DNA from: Calothrix parasitica NIES-267
GTDB taxonomy: Bacteria; Cyanobacteriota; Cyanobacteriia; Cyanobacteriales; Nostocaceae
Direction: 5' to 3'
DNA length: 64,000 bases
NCBI RefSeq assembly: GCF_002368095.1
Contig: NZ_AP018228.1
Location: 62,001-126,000 of the forward strand
The stretch's first letter is position 1; each line of letters opens with the position of its first letter. The notes below the pieces were generated by a model. That model saw only the letters and a list, made by a program, of their open reading frames with translations, did not search any database and was not told where the DNA came from. A program made the translations under genes and the position numbers. Positions 38,575-47,222 of this stretch are shown here, piece by piece.

Positions 38575-41500
38575 TTAGTTCATATTATTGCGAAGATATT
38601 CAAGATTGTTTCGGGTGGTAATAGTGTTGGGATGCTCTATTCCTAGTTGTTGCTCACAAAAAGCCAAAGCTTTTTGATAGAGTGTTTCCGCTTCCGTATA
38701 CCGTTCTTGGTGACAGTAGAGTGTTGCCAAATTGCTATAACTGGTTGCTACCGAGGGATGTTCTTCTCCCAGCAACCTTTGTGTTAGTTCTAATGCTTTT
38801 TTATATAGTGTTTCCGCTTCCGTATACCGTCTTTGGTGACGGTAGAGTGTTGCCAAATTGTTATAGATAGTTGCCACCGAGGGATGTTCTTCTCCTAGCA
38901 ACCGTTGCCTTAGTTCCAAAGCTTTTTCATACAAGGGTTCCGCTTCGGTGTACCGCCCTTGGGAAAAGTAGAGTCCTGCTAGATTGCTATAAATGGTTGC
39001 GACATAGGGATGTTCTTCTCCCAGCAACCGTTGCATTAGTTCTAATGCTTGTTTGTACAGTGTTTCCGCTTCGGTGTACCGTCTTTGGGAAAAGTAGAGT
39101 TCTGCTAGATTGTTATAACTTTCAGCGACATAGAAATGTTCTTCTCCCAGCAACCGTTGCCTTACTTCTAATGCTTTTTTATACAGTGGTTCCGCTTCGG
39201 TGTACCATCCTTGGGCAAAGTAGAGTGTTGCCAGATTGTTATAACTGGTAGCGACATCCGGGTGTTCTTCTCCCAGTAACAGTTGTCTTAGTTCTAATGC
39301 TTTTTTATACAGTGGTTCCGCTTCGGTGTACCATCCTTGGGCAAAGTAGAGTGTTGCCAGATCATTATAACTGGTTGCGACATCCGGGTGTTCTTCTCCC
39401 AGTAACAGTTGTCTTAGTTCTAATGCTTTTTTATACAGTGGTTCCGCTTCCGTGTACCGTCCTTGGGATTCGTAGAGTCCTGCCAGATTGTTATAACTGG
39501 TAGCGACATCCGGATGTTCTTCTCCCAGCAGCCTTATGTTTAGTTCTAATGCTTGTTTGCAAAGTGGTTCCGCTTCGGTATATCGTCCTTGGTGACAGTA
39601 GAGTTCTGCCAAACTGATATAACTGGTAGCTACGTTGGGATGTTCTTCTCCCAGCAGCCTTATGTTTAGTTCTAATGCTTGTTTGTACAGTCGTTCTGCT
39701 TCCGTGTACCGTCCTTGGAAAAAGTATAGGAGAGCCAAATTGATATAACTGGTAGCGACATCCGGATGTTCTTCTCCCAGCAGCCTTATGTTTAGTTCTA
39801 ATGCTTGTTTGCACAGTGGTTCCGCTTCTGTATACCGTCCTTGGCGACAGTAGAGTGTTGCCAGATTGCTATAACTGGTTGCGACATCCGGATATTTTTC
39901 TCCCAACAAAGGTTGCATTGTACTTATTGCTTTTTTATACAGTACCTCCGCTTCTGTGTACCGTCCTTGGGAAAAGTATAAGAGAGCTAGATTGTTATAA
40001 CTGGAAGCGATATTCGGATGTTCATCTCCCAGCACCCTTATGTTTAGTTCTAATGCTTTTTGATACAGAGGTTCTGCTTCGGTGTACCGTCCTTGGAAAA
40101 AGTATAGGAGAGCCAAATTGTTATAACTGGTTGCCACCGAGGGATGTTCATCTCCCAAGCGGGCTTGTAGCGTTGATACGCACTGATGGCTCCAAGGTTC
40201 TGCCAATGCATACAACCCTTGACCTTGATAAAATCTAGCGATTCCCACAAAAGCCCAATATAAATCTTCATCCTTCACTACAGTAATCAAATTTTCTGCG
40301 ACTTCTTTTAAATGGGGTATAGCATCACTTACTGACTCAATATCTGAAAGGATAGGAGTATTAGGAATTTGTTGAGCAATCGATAGCATTTCTCCAACAA
40401 AAGTCTTTTTCTGTTGTTCCGCAACAGCTAATTTTTCTTGCTTGTTTCTGAAGAATTCTTGAATTAATTGATGGAATTGATAAGTATGTTCACCTTCTAC
40501 CAAATGCAAACTTTCTAATTCAATTCTTGCATCTTCTAATTCTTCTATAGTGTCTTCCGATTCTTCAGAATCTTGCTCAACTGCCGTATTCTCAACTAAT
40601 GACCAGGGAATAGGAGCCAACGCAAATAAACTTAATAAACAACCCAACTCTTGAGCAGATTCACTTAACTCTTCCCAACTCAATTTAAAGGCTGCTGCTA
40701 CTCCATTTTTTATATCTGAAGTCCAAGTGGGGTCGTTTTCTTTGACCACCAAGGAACCATGACCTAGCCCTTTCTTCTCCAAACGTTGCAAGATTTCAGT
40801 CAAACTTATTTTACGTTTTTTGATATAAAAACCTACTAATTGTAACGCTAGCGGTAAATTACCTAAACGCTGACAGAGTTCTTTGGCTTTTTCTAATTCT
40901 TTGTTTACCTTCTCCTCACCAACTAATTGAGTTAAAAGTTCTAATGCATCTGTTTCTTGTAAAACTCCTAAATATAAAGAAGCAGCCAAATCTAATTTTA
41001 GTCTGGTGGTAATTACTACTTTAAATTGGGATGGTTGAGGGGGTAGATAAGGTTTGATATCACCGTAATTTGTGACATCATCCAGAACTATCAGCGTATT
41101 TCCTTCATGCCAGCGTTTCCAACACCAACTAACTCGTTCGGGCAACTCCAAGTCATCCGGTGGATTTAAACCCAAATCTGTACGAGCAAAATTTATTACT
41201 TGTAAACCAATATCTTGTTCTCTGGCTTGTAACCAGCAGATACCACCAGAATAATTCTGTAGTTGTAAATGCAATAGTGAGTACTGAATAGCTAATTCTG
41301 TTTTGCCAACTCCTCCCATACCTTCCACCGCAGCAATTACCACCTCATCATTGCGCTGCAACTGTTGATGAAGAAGTTCTAAATTTCTTTCTCGTCCTAC
41401 AAACTTATCTGTGCTGCTGTTAGGGATATTTTGGGGAAAACCTGTTGGTTTGGGAATTTTATCTAAATTGTTTATGGTTTCGTAAATTTCGGTAATCTTT

Positions 41501-42201
41501 TGAATTGTGACATTACCTCGTACATTCTCAAAATAATTACCTTTTTTTATTGTGATATTGCGATTTTCATTGTCTTCGTTTTTTGATTTCCTATCTATTA
41601 AATCTGGGTTAAGTAAACTTTTAGAAATATCTCTAATCTTTATTTGTGGCGTTTGCGATTCAGGAATGCTTTTTAAACTGATTGCATTACAACCAAAATA
41701 AAAACTATCTTGATAATTTTTACCATTGGTTAAAGCATCATAAAAACCACTAGCAAACTCAATCGCAGCCTTATCTCCAATCTCCTCATCCATTCCAACT
41801 ACACAATTAATATGTTGATGAATTGCTTTTGCTTGCACTTCGGTATAACAAGCATTCAACACAACACATTCAACATCATTTGTAAATAACTTAAATAAAT
41901 CCGCCAAAGACTCGCTACTTACAAGTTGCTTTTGTCCGTTTTCATTCTCCAGTACTAAACCATCATCCCCCTCACCATGTCCGCAGAAGTGAATCATATT
42001 TGGCTTGTGGTATAGTACCGCACTACGCAAATCATCAACCCCTACAGCCCACTCGCTAATAATTTCAATCTCTTCTCGATATTTAGCTTGCCTGTGAGCT
42101 GCTTGGATTTCTGCCACTTCTTTATCCAAGCGCAATTTACTTGTATCTATGGGATTCGCTGCCAGAATCAATATTTTTTGTGGTTGAGTGGTTTTTCCCA
42201 T
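38575..42201 (-). CDS. CHAT-NB-ARC-TPR STAND protein
   Basis: 1208 residues. The N-terminal CHAT protease domain (1-185) has His75 in FCGHGEGDD and Cys118 in LNACYT. A short linker (205-240, NITIKKGNYFENVRGNVTI) leads to the NB-ARC ATPase with Walker A GMGGVGKT (294-301), Walker B LIVLDDV (370-376), the TTR sensor (VVITTRLKLD) and GNLPLALQL. Winged-helix and arm regions lead to twelve TPRs (about 690-1195) of 42 residues with near-identical repeats (LLGEEHPDVATSYNNLA). By analogy with NLR-type receptors, TPRs sense a ligand, NB-ARC oligomerises and the CHAT protease is unleashed. No signal peptide, so cytosolic. Transcribed toward the broken pentapeptide-CHAT gene; divergent from Trypco1. Confidence 0.9.
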   Translation of the reverse strand: MGKTTQPQKILILAANPIDTSKLRLDKEVAEIQAAHRQAKYREEIEIISEWAVGVDDLRSAVLYHKPNMIHFCGHGEGDDGLVLENENGQKQLVSSESLADLFKLFTNDVECVVLNACYTEVQAKAIHQHINCVVGMDEEIGDKAAIEFASGFYDALTNGKNYQDSFYFGCNAISLKSIPESQTPQIKIRDISKSLLNPDLIDRKSKNEDNENRNITIKKGNYFENVRGNVTIQKITEIYETINNLDKIPKPTGFPQNIPNSSTDKFVGRERNLELLHQQLQRNDEVVIAAVEGMGGVGKTELAIQYSLLHLQLQNYSGGICWLQAREQDIGLQVINFARTDLGLNPPDDLELPERVSWCWKRWHEGNTLIVLDDVTNYGDIKPYLPPQPSQFKVVITTRLKLDLAASLYLGVLQETDALELLTQLVGEEKVNKELEKAKELCQRLGNLPLALQLVGFYIKKRKISLTEILQRLEKKGLGHGSLVVKENDPTWTSDIKNGVAAAFKLSWEELSESAQELGCLLSLFALAPIPWSLVENTAVEQDSEESEDTIEELEDARIELESLHLVEGEHTYQFHQLIQEFFRNKQEKLAVAEQQKKTFVGEMLSIAQQIPNTPILSDIESVSDAIPHLKEVAENLITVVKDEDLYWAFVGIARFYQGQGLYALAEPWSHQCVSTLQARLGDEHPSVATSYNNLALLYFFQGRYTEAEPLYQKALELNIRVLGDEHPNIASSYNNLALLYFSQGRYTEAEVLYKKAISTMQPLLGEKYPDVATSYSNLATLYCRQGRYTEAEPLCKQALELNIRLLGEEHPDVATSYINLALLYFFQGRYTEAERLYKQALELNIRLLGEEHPNVATSYISLAELYCHQGRYTEAEPLCKQALELNIRLLGEEHPDVATSYNNLAGLYESQGRYTEAEPLYKKALELRQLLLGEEHPDVATSYNDLATLYFAQGWYTEAEPLYKKALELRQLLLGEEHPDVATSYNNLATLYFAQGWYTEAEPLYKKALEVRQRLLGEEHFYVAESYNNLAELYFSQRRYTEAETLYKQALELMQRLLGEEHPYVATIYSNLAGLYFSQGRYTEAEPLYEKALELRQRLLGEEHPSVATIYNNLATLYRHQRRYTEAETLYKKALELTQRLLGEEHPSVATSYSNLATLYCHQERYTEAETLYQKALAFCEQQLGIEHPNTITTRNNLEYLRNNMN

Positions 42202-42746
42202 AGGTATTTCAGCCCTGGAGAAATTCTTTGATGGACTCCTACATTTTAGGTTATTTTTAAAACATGAGGATTTTGAGAGGATTTAGTTTGTAAAAATTAA
42301 AACTTGGTATTAGGTGAAGAGTGTTTTTCTTCAAAGTCCAAAGGTTTTTATAATCCCGTAATTTTCGAGAGCAAAGAACAACCGCTGCTGTATTGTCACG
42401 GTTTACAGCACCACTTCCAAATCTACTACATCAATTAATTACCTAACTCAAAAACTATTCTCTTCAGTGTCAATGTTTTTCTGTGGAGATACTCATCAGT
42501 CTCGGGTATAGAAAATACCCGAAAAAAATCATGTAACTTCTAGTATTACAGCTTTATCTTATTTTTGCCTTACTTTGGATGATAAAGATGTACTTTAACT
42601 CTTAAGTTTCCGTTTAATTCACAAAAGGTTAGACATACAGCAATTAATGTAACATTATATACTTGCAATCTGGAGGAGCCTAACTTATATCTGAGTGTGT
42701 TTTAAGAAAAACATTATTACTTATACTCTTAAGCCAAGGTCTACCA
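42202..42746. other. Divergent intergenic region between the two STAND loci
   Basis: 545 bp between the CHAT-STAND gene (minus) and Trypco1 (plus); it must hold both promoters. CGGGTAT/ATACCCG (42503-42509 with 42515-42521) forms a 7-bp hairpin with a 5-nt loop, followed by seven As on the plus strand. It is therefore not a canonical terminator in either direction and could be a regulator site. Confidence 0.45.
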
Positions 42747-43067
42747 GTGAAGCATATTATTGAATTTCCTTTGGATGATGGTGATTCCGTACTTATTGAA
42801 GTTGATGAAGCAGCATCAACAGATGACCGTATCTCTATTGGTGAGCAAGTATCACAAACAGCTCAACAAAGTTTTGAGTCTGCTTTGGAAAAGGTAAAAC
42901 CTGTAGCTGACACGATTATGAGTAAGGTGCGTAATCTTAATGACCCTGCTGATGAGGTGGAAGTTCAATTTGGCATCAAGATGAGTGCTGAATTGGGAGC
43001 GGTTATTGCTTCTGGTAATGCTGAAGTCAATTACCAAATTAATTTGAAGTGGAAAAAGAATAAATAA
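42747..43067 (+). CDS. Trypco1 (trypsin-co-occurring) domain protein
   Basis: 106 residues from GTG 42747. The pattern FPLDDGDSVLIEVDE, then a helix around QSFESALEKVKPVADTIMSKV, then DEVEVQFGIKMSAELGAVIA and NYQINLKWKK matches trypsin-co-occurring domain 1 (CU044_2847-like). In known loci this small domain is encoded beside trypsin-STAND proteins and is thought to be an adaptor or a protease target. Here the stop is 5 bp before the trypsin-STAND start, so translation is likely coupled. This supports the two acting as one system. Confidence 0.82.
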   Translation: MKHIIEFPLDDGDSVLIEVDEAASTDDRISIGEQVSQTAQQSFESALEKVKPVADTIMSKVRNLNDPADEVEVQFGIKMSAELGAVIASGNAEVNYQINLKWKKNK

Positions 43068-43072
43068 ATAGA

Positions 43073-44099
43073 ATGGTCACACCTCTTGAATCATCTATTG
43101 TTAGGTTTTACTCGCAAGCGGGGAAAGTAATTGGTGCTGGCTTCTTGGTTTCAAAGAAGCACATTCTAACCTGCGCTCATGTGGTAAATTCGGCGTTAGC
43201 TAAAGCAGCAGGTGTTCAGGAGAAGCCTACCGTAGAAGTTGAGCTAGATTTTCCCAGGGTTTCGCCGGGGATACACGTTACAGCTAAAGTGATTTTCTGG
43301 CTACCTGTTAATCCCAATCAATCACAAGAAGATATTGCTTTATTGGAGTTGAGTAATTCTATCCCCGATACGGTTCAACCAGTTCAATTGATGACTTCAG
43401 ATGATTTATGGGGACATTCTTTCCGAGCTTTGGGTTTTCCAGAAGGACAGTCTAATGGGGTTTGGGCGACTGGTAAGTTACGTGGAGAAGTTGCTAATGG
43501 TTGGGTTCAGATAGAAGATATTAAGGAAGTTGGTTATCGCTTAGAAAAAGGTTTCAGCGGTACGCCGGTATGGGATGATGACTTAGATGGTGTGGTGGGA
43601 ATAGCTGTAGCTGCTGAAAATTATCGTCCTCAAGTAAAAGCAGCCTTTATTATTCCGACGAACCAATTAGTAAAAGCTTTAGAACAAGCATTACCATCAT
43701 TGGGAAAACAAACAATACCACCTTGTCCTTACCAGGGTTTATTTGCTTTCCGTGAAGAAGATGTTAAGTTCTTTTTTGGACGAGAGGATTTTACTAAGAA
43801 ACTGGTGAGAGAAATACGAAAAAAATGCCTAATAGCAGTGGTTGGGCGTTCTGGTAGTGGTAAATCATCAGTTGTTTTTGCTGGACTTATTCCTCAATTG
43901 CGCCAGGAGAAGAGCTTACTAGTCGTTAGTTTTAGACCAGAAAACCGTCCTTTGTACAATCTTGCTAAAGCTTTGATGCCTTTGTATGAGCCTCGCTGGC
44001 AGCAATTGAGTAGAAGTGACCAACAAAAGGAAATCAAAAAGCTTAACAATCAGTTCCAAGAAGATACGGATATCAAAACTTTATGGTATGTGATTGTAG
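43073..44099 (+). pseudogene. Trypsin-nSTAND1-WD40 protein, part 1 (protease and Walker A)
   Basis: Residues 1-342 of a protein rebuilt from four pieces. The trypsin-like domain (1-205) has His36 in LTCAHVV, Asp87 in QEDIALLEL and Ser162 in KGFSGTPVWD, a complete triad. An nSTAND1 ATPase begins at CPYQGLFAFREEDVKFFFGR, with Walker A GRSGSGKSS (258-266). The sequence breaks at WYVIV, where an IS4-type element enters; the frame then ends at 44140 in IS sequence. Downstream parts: 45949-46193, 47223-48854, 50518-51787. Cytosolic N-terminus, no signal peptide. Confidence 0.85.
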
Positions 44100-44669
44100 C
44101 TGAAGGGGAGACGATACAGCCCGAAATGCTTGGTATGTAAAGCAGATAACATTTCATGGTAAAAAAGGATAGGTCTCTAATTTGCAACAAGACCTACCTA
44201 TTGATAATGTTACCAATATCTTACCAAAAACACTTAAAAAGTCAATTGAATCTAGCAGAATATATTTTTCTAAAAATTCTGCTTCATCTGTTACAGTCAA
44301 TTAAAAAAGTAAACTTAGAAAAGTTAGCGAATGCCCTACCTTTGCCTATTAAATTTGAAAGTAGAAGGAAAAGGTTACAAAGGTTTTTATCACTACCAAA
44401 CCTAAAAATTGAAAAAATTTGGTTTCCAATTATCGAAGAGTTGTTAAGAACCTATTTTACGTCAGAAAAAATAGTTTACATAGCTATTGATAGAACAAAT
44501 TGGTGCCGAATAAATTTGTTCATGGTCAGCATCATCTGGGATAAAAGAGCTTTTCCAGTATATTTCACCTTATTGCCCAAGTTAGGAAGCAGCAATGTCA
44601 CTGAACAAAAAGATATTATTACAAAAGTTATGCCTCTTTTTAAGAATTATAAAGTGTGTGTTTTAGGAG
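44100..44669 (+). mobile_element. IS4-family element, partial 5' copy (570 bp)
   Basis: Identical in the stretches I compared to the first 570 bp of the complete copy that follows directly (44670 on). It has the left inverted repeat (CTGAAGGGGAGACGATACAG) and the left target duplication, but no right end. Most simply, the element received a second copy of itself, and the two right halves then recombined. Confidence 0.82.
44207..44669 (+). pseudogene. IS4-family transposase, truncated N-terminal duplicate
   Basis: Encodes MLPISYQKHLKSQLN... up to YKVCVLG, just before the second catalytic Asp, and then runs into the left end of the next copy (stop at 44710). It matches the full transposase downstream over this length and has only the first catalytic Asp (AIDRTNW). 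Confidence 0.8.
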
Positions 44670-45940
44670 CTGAAGGGGAGACGATACAGCCCGAAATGCT
44701 TGGTATGTAAAGCAGATAACATTTCATGGTAAAAAAGGATAGGTCTCTAATTTGCAACAAGACCTACCTATTGATAATGTTACCAATATCTTACCAAAAA
44801 CACTTAAAAAGTCAATTGAATCTAGCAGAATATATTTTTCTAAAAATTCTGCTTCATCTGTTACAGTCAATTAAAAAAGTAAACTTAGAAAAGTTAGCGA
44901 ATGCCCTACCTTTGCCTATTAAATTTGAAAGTAGAAGGAAAAGGTTACAAAGGTTTTTATCACTACCAAACCTAAAAATTGAAAAAATTTGGTTTCCAAT
45001 TATCGAAGAGTTGTTAAGAACCTATTTTACGTCAGAAAAAATAGTTTACATAGCTATTGATAGAACAAATTGGTGCCGAATAAATTTGTTCATGGTCAGC
45101 ATCATCTGGGATAAAAGAGCTTTTCCAGTATATTTCACCTTATTGCCCAAGTTAGGAAGCAGCAATGTCACTGAACAAAAAGATATTATTACAAAAGTTA
45201 TGCCTCTTTTTAAGAATTATAAAGTGTGTGTTTTAGGAGATAGAGAATTTTGCTCTGTAAAATTAGCAAAGCACCTCCAGGACTTAGGTATATATTTTTG
45301 TTTACGTTTAAAAAAGAATGAATTTGTTGAATATCAAAAAGAAGTTTGGCTTGAATTACAGGAGTTGGGATTAGTTCCCGGAGTCTCCTTTTTTCTTAAA
45401 GGAACTAAAGTTACAAAGACTGGTGGTTTCTTGGGCTTTAATGTTGCTGGTAAATGGAAACGAAAAATAAACGGAATCGTACCTAAAGAAGCATGGTTTA
45501 TTTTGACTAATTTCGATAGCTTAGAATCCGCGATTTCAGCTTATAAAAGAAGATTTGATATCGAAGAAATGTTCAGAGATTTTAAGAAGGGTGGTTATAA
45601 TTTGGAAGATACTAATGTAAGAGGTGAACGTTTTATCTCTCTAGTTTTATTGATAGCAATTGCCTACACTGGAGCAACAATTCAAGGTCAACAAATTAAA
45701 CGTAAGGGAGTACAAAGTTATGTGTCTCGGGTTAAAGAATATAACCGTTTAGAGCGAAGACATAGTAGTTTTTATGTTGGTTTATATGGTTTCAATTGGG
45801 TCAATCTTAAGGATGATTGCATAGATTTAGTAGTCACATTAATGAGATTAAATCCCAGTAAACGTAATTATTATAAAAAAGGTATTAACGCTATGAAGCT
45901 TATAGAATCTACATTTTAGCTGGTATCGTCGCCCCTTCAG
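44670..45940 (+). mobile_element. IS4-family insertion sequence, complete copy, 1271 bp
   Basis: Left inverted repeat CTGAAGGGGAGACGATACAG, right end the complement of CTGAAGGGGCGACGATACCA. The direct octamer GATTGTAG flanks the composite (44092-44099 and 45941-45948). Removing 44100-45948 restores the STAND frame exactly (WYVIV + DILKEQ), fixing the boundaries. Confidence 0.87.
44777..45919 (+). CDS. IS4-family DDE transposase
   Basis: About 380 residues from ATG 44777; an in-frame ATG at 44726 adds 17 residues but lies before a stem-loop. Catalytic residues: Asp in AIDRTNW, Asp in LGDREF and the IS4 signature Y-2-R-3-E-6-K in YKRRFDIEEMFRDFK. Complete and presumably active. The repeat TAGGTCT/AGACCTA, just downstream of the first ATG, could form a hairpin before the second start and restrain read-through translation. 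Confidence 0.86.
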   Translation: MLPISYQKHLKSQLNLAEYIFLKILLHLLQSIKKVNLEKLANALPLPIKFESRRKRLQRFLSLPNLKIEKIWFPIIEELLRTYFTSEKIVYIAIDRTNWCRINLFMVSIIWDKRAFPVYFTLLPKLGSSNVTEQKDIITKVMPLFKNYKVCVLGDREFCSVKLAKHLQDLGIYFCLRLKKNEFVEYQKEVWLELQELGLVPGVSFFLKGTKVTKTGGFLGFNVAGKWKRKINGIVPKEAWFILTNFDSLESAISAYKRRFDIEEMFRDFKKGGYNLEDTNVRGERFISLVLLIAIAYTGATIQGQQIKRKGVQSYVSRVKEYNRLERRHSSFYVGLYGFNWVNLKDDCIDLVVTLMRLNPSKRNYYKKGINAMKLIESTF

Positions 45941-45948
45941 GATTGTAG

Positions 45949-46193
45949 ACATCTTGAAGGAACAGCTTGAAAACCAAGGTTTGCTGTTGGTGGTAGACCA
46001 ATTTGAAGAATTATATACCCTTTGTCTAGAAGATAATAAACGTCAGCGATTCTTAGATTTATTATTAAACGTATTTAAAGAAGCACGTCAAAAACGAGAT
46101 TTAGATTTTACTTTAGTTATTACTCTACGAGCAGATTTTTATAGTTACACTCTAACTTATCGTCCTTTTGTAGATGCCTTGCAGCATAATATA
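45949..46193 (+). pseudogene. Trypsin-nSTAND1-WD40 protein, part 2 (Walker B region)
   Basis: Continues part 1 after the IS4 insertion: DILKEQLENQGLLLVVDQFEEL, with Walker B LLLVVDQFEE typical of nSTAND1, then LVITLRADFYSYTLTYRPFVDALQH. It is cut by an IS630-type element, and the frame ends within that element at 46253. Confidence 0.83.
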
Positions 46194-47220
46194 GCGTTTC
46201 CTGGTCTAGTGAAGTACAATAACTGGAATAAAACTGTGCATCTTCTCCTATAATAAAAATGAAAGCGTACTCCATAGATTTACGTCGAAAAATAGTTGAT
46301 ACATATAAAGCAGGTGGAATATCACAACGTCAGCTAGCGAAAAGATTTTGTGTGACTTTAAGTTTTATTGAAAAATTATTTAAGCAATACAAAGAAACAG
46401 GGAATATAGCCCCTAAAACAAGAACAAAACAAACTCCATCTAAACTAAACGAAGAACAATTGAAAGTTCTGAAAAAAATAGTAGAATCCAAAAATGATGC
46501 GACTTTATCAGAAATTCGTGAGCAACTGAAAGAGCATACTGGGACAACTATTGGGATTTCTACGGTAGATAGAATACTAAAAAAAATGAAAATTCGCTTT
46601 AAAAAAAACACTACATGCCGATGAAAAAGATACTGAAAGAGTTCAGTTATTGAGAGTTAAGTTCTGGCAGGAAATTAGTGGAATATCTGCTGAAAACCTT
46701 ATATTCCTTGACGAAGCAGGAGCAAATTTATCTTTAATAAGACATCATGCTCGCGCACAAAAAGGTCAAAGAGCATACAGTTCTCGACCTCAAAAACGTA
46801 GCCAAAATATTTCTATGATTGGTGCAATAGGTCTAAATGGTTTAATCAGTCAATATAGTATTTTAGGTGCAACTGATGGTCTAACATTTGAAGCTTATAT
46901 CTCTCAAAAGTTAGTACCAAAACTCTGGAAAGATGCTTATGTAATCATGGATAACTGCTCAATTCATAAAGGTAAACAAATTGAAAAATTGATTGAATCA
47001 ACTGGAGCTAAATTAATTTATTTGCCACCTTACTCCCCTGATTTTTCGCCAATTGAAAATTGTTGGTCAAAGGTTAAAAACATACTGCGTTCTATTGGTG
47101 CTAGAAATTATCCAGATTTAGCAAAAGCCATTGATATTGCTTTTAGCCAAATCTCCTTAAAAGATATTTTTAATTGGTTTACCCATTGCTGTTACTGTAC
47201 TTCACTAGATTGAGAAACGC
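46194..47220 (+). mobile_element. IS630-family insertion sequence, 1027 bp
   Basis: Inverted repeats start GCGTTTC; the inner part TCTAGTGAAGTACA is fully shared by both ends. TA flanks each side (46192-46193 and 47221-47222), the IS630/Tc1 hallmark. Removing the element and one TA does not restore the STAND reading frame, which is off by one, so a small extra indel exists at this junction. Confidence 0.83.
46259..47213 (+). CDS. IS630-family transposase in two frames joined at an A8 run
   Basis: The first frame (46259-46624) encodes the helix-turn-helix domain (DLRRKIVDTYKAGGISQRQLAKRF). The second resumes TLHADEKDTERVQLLRVKFW, then LIFLDEAGANL (D), VIMDNCSIHKG (D) and PPYSPDFSPIENCWSKVK (E) to 47213. 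The switch occurs at eight As (46601-46608). Two-frame IS630 transposases are common and may be expressed by frameshifting; a mutation cannot be excluded. Confidence 0.8.
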
Positions 47221-47222
47221 TA

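Noticed and set aside
38682-40238. Series of plus-strand open frames rich in LPRDVLLPATVALVLMLF-like repeats
   Set aside because: They are the antisense shadow of the repetitive TPR-coding region and have no independent start or family.
42503-42521. Hairpin followed by seven As taken as terminator
   Set aside because: A T-run should follow the stem on the transcribed strand; here As follow on plus and Ts precede on minus.
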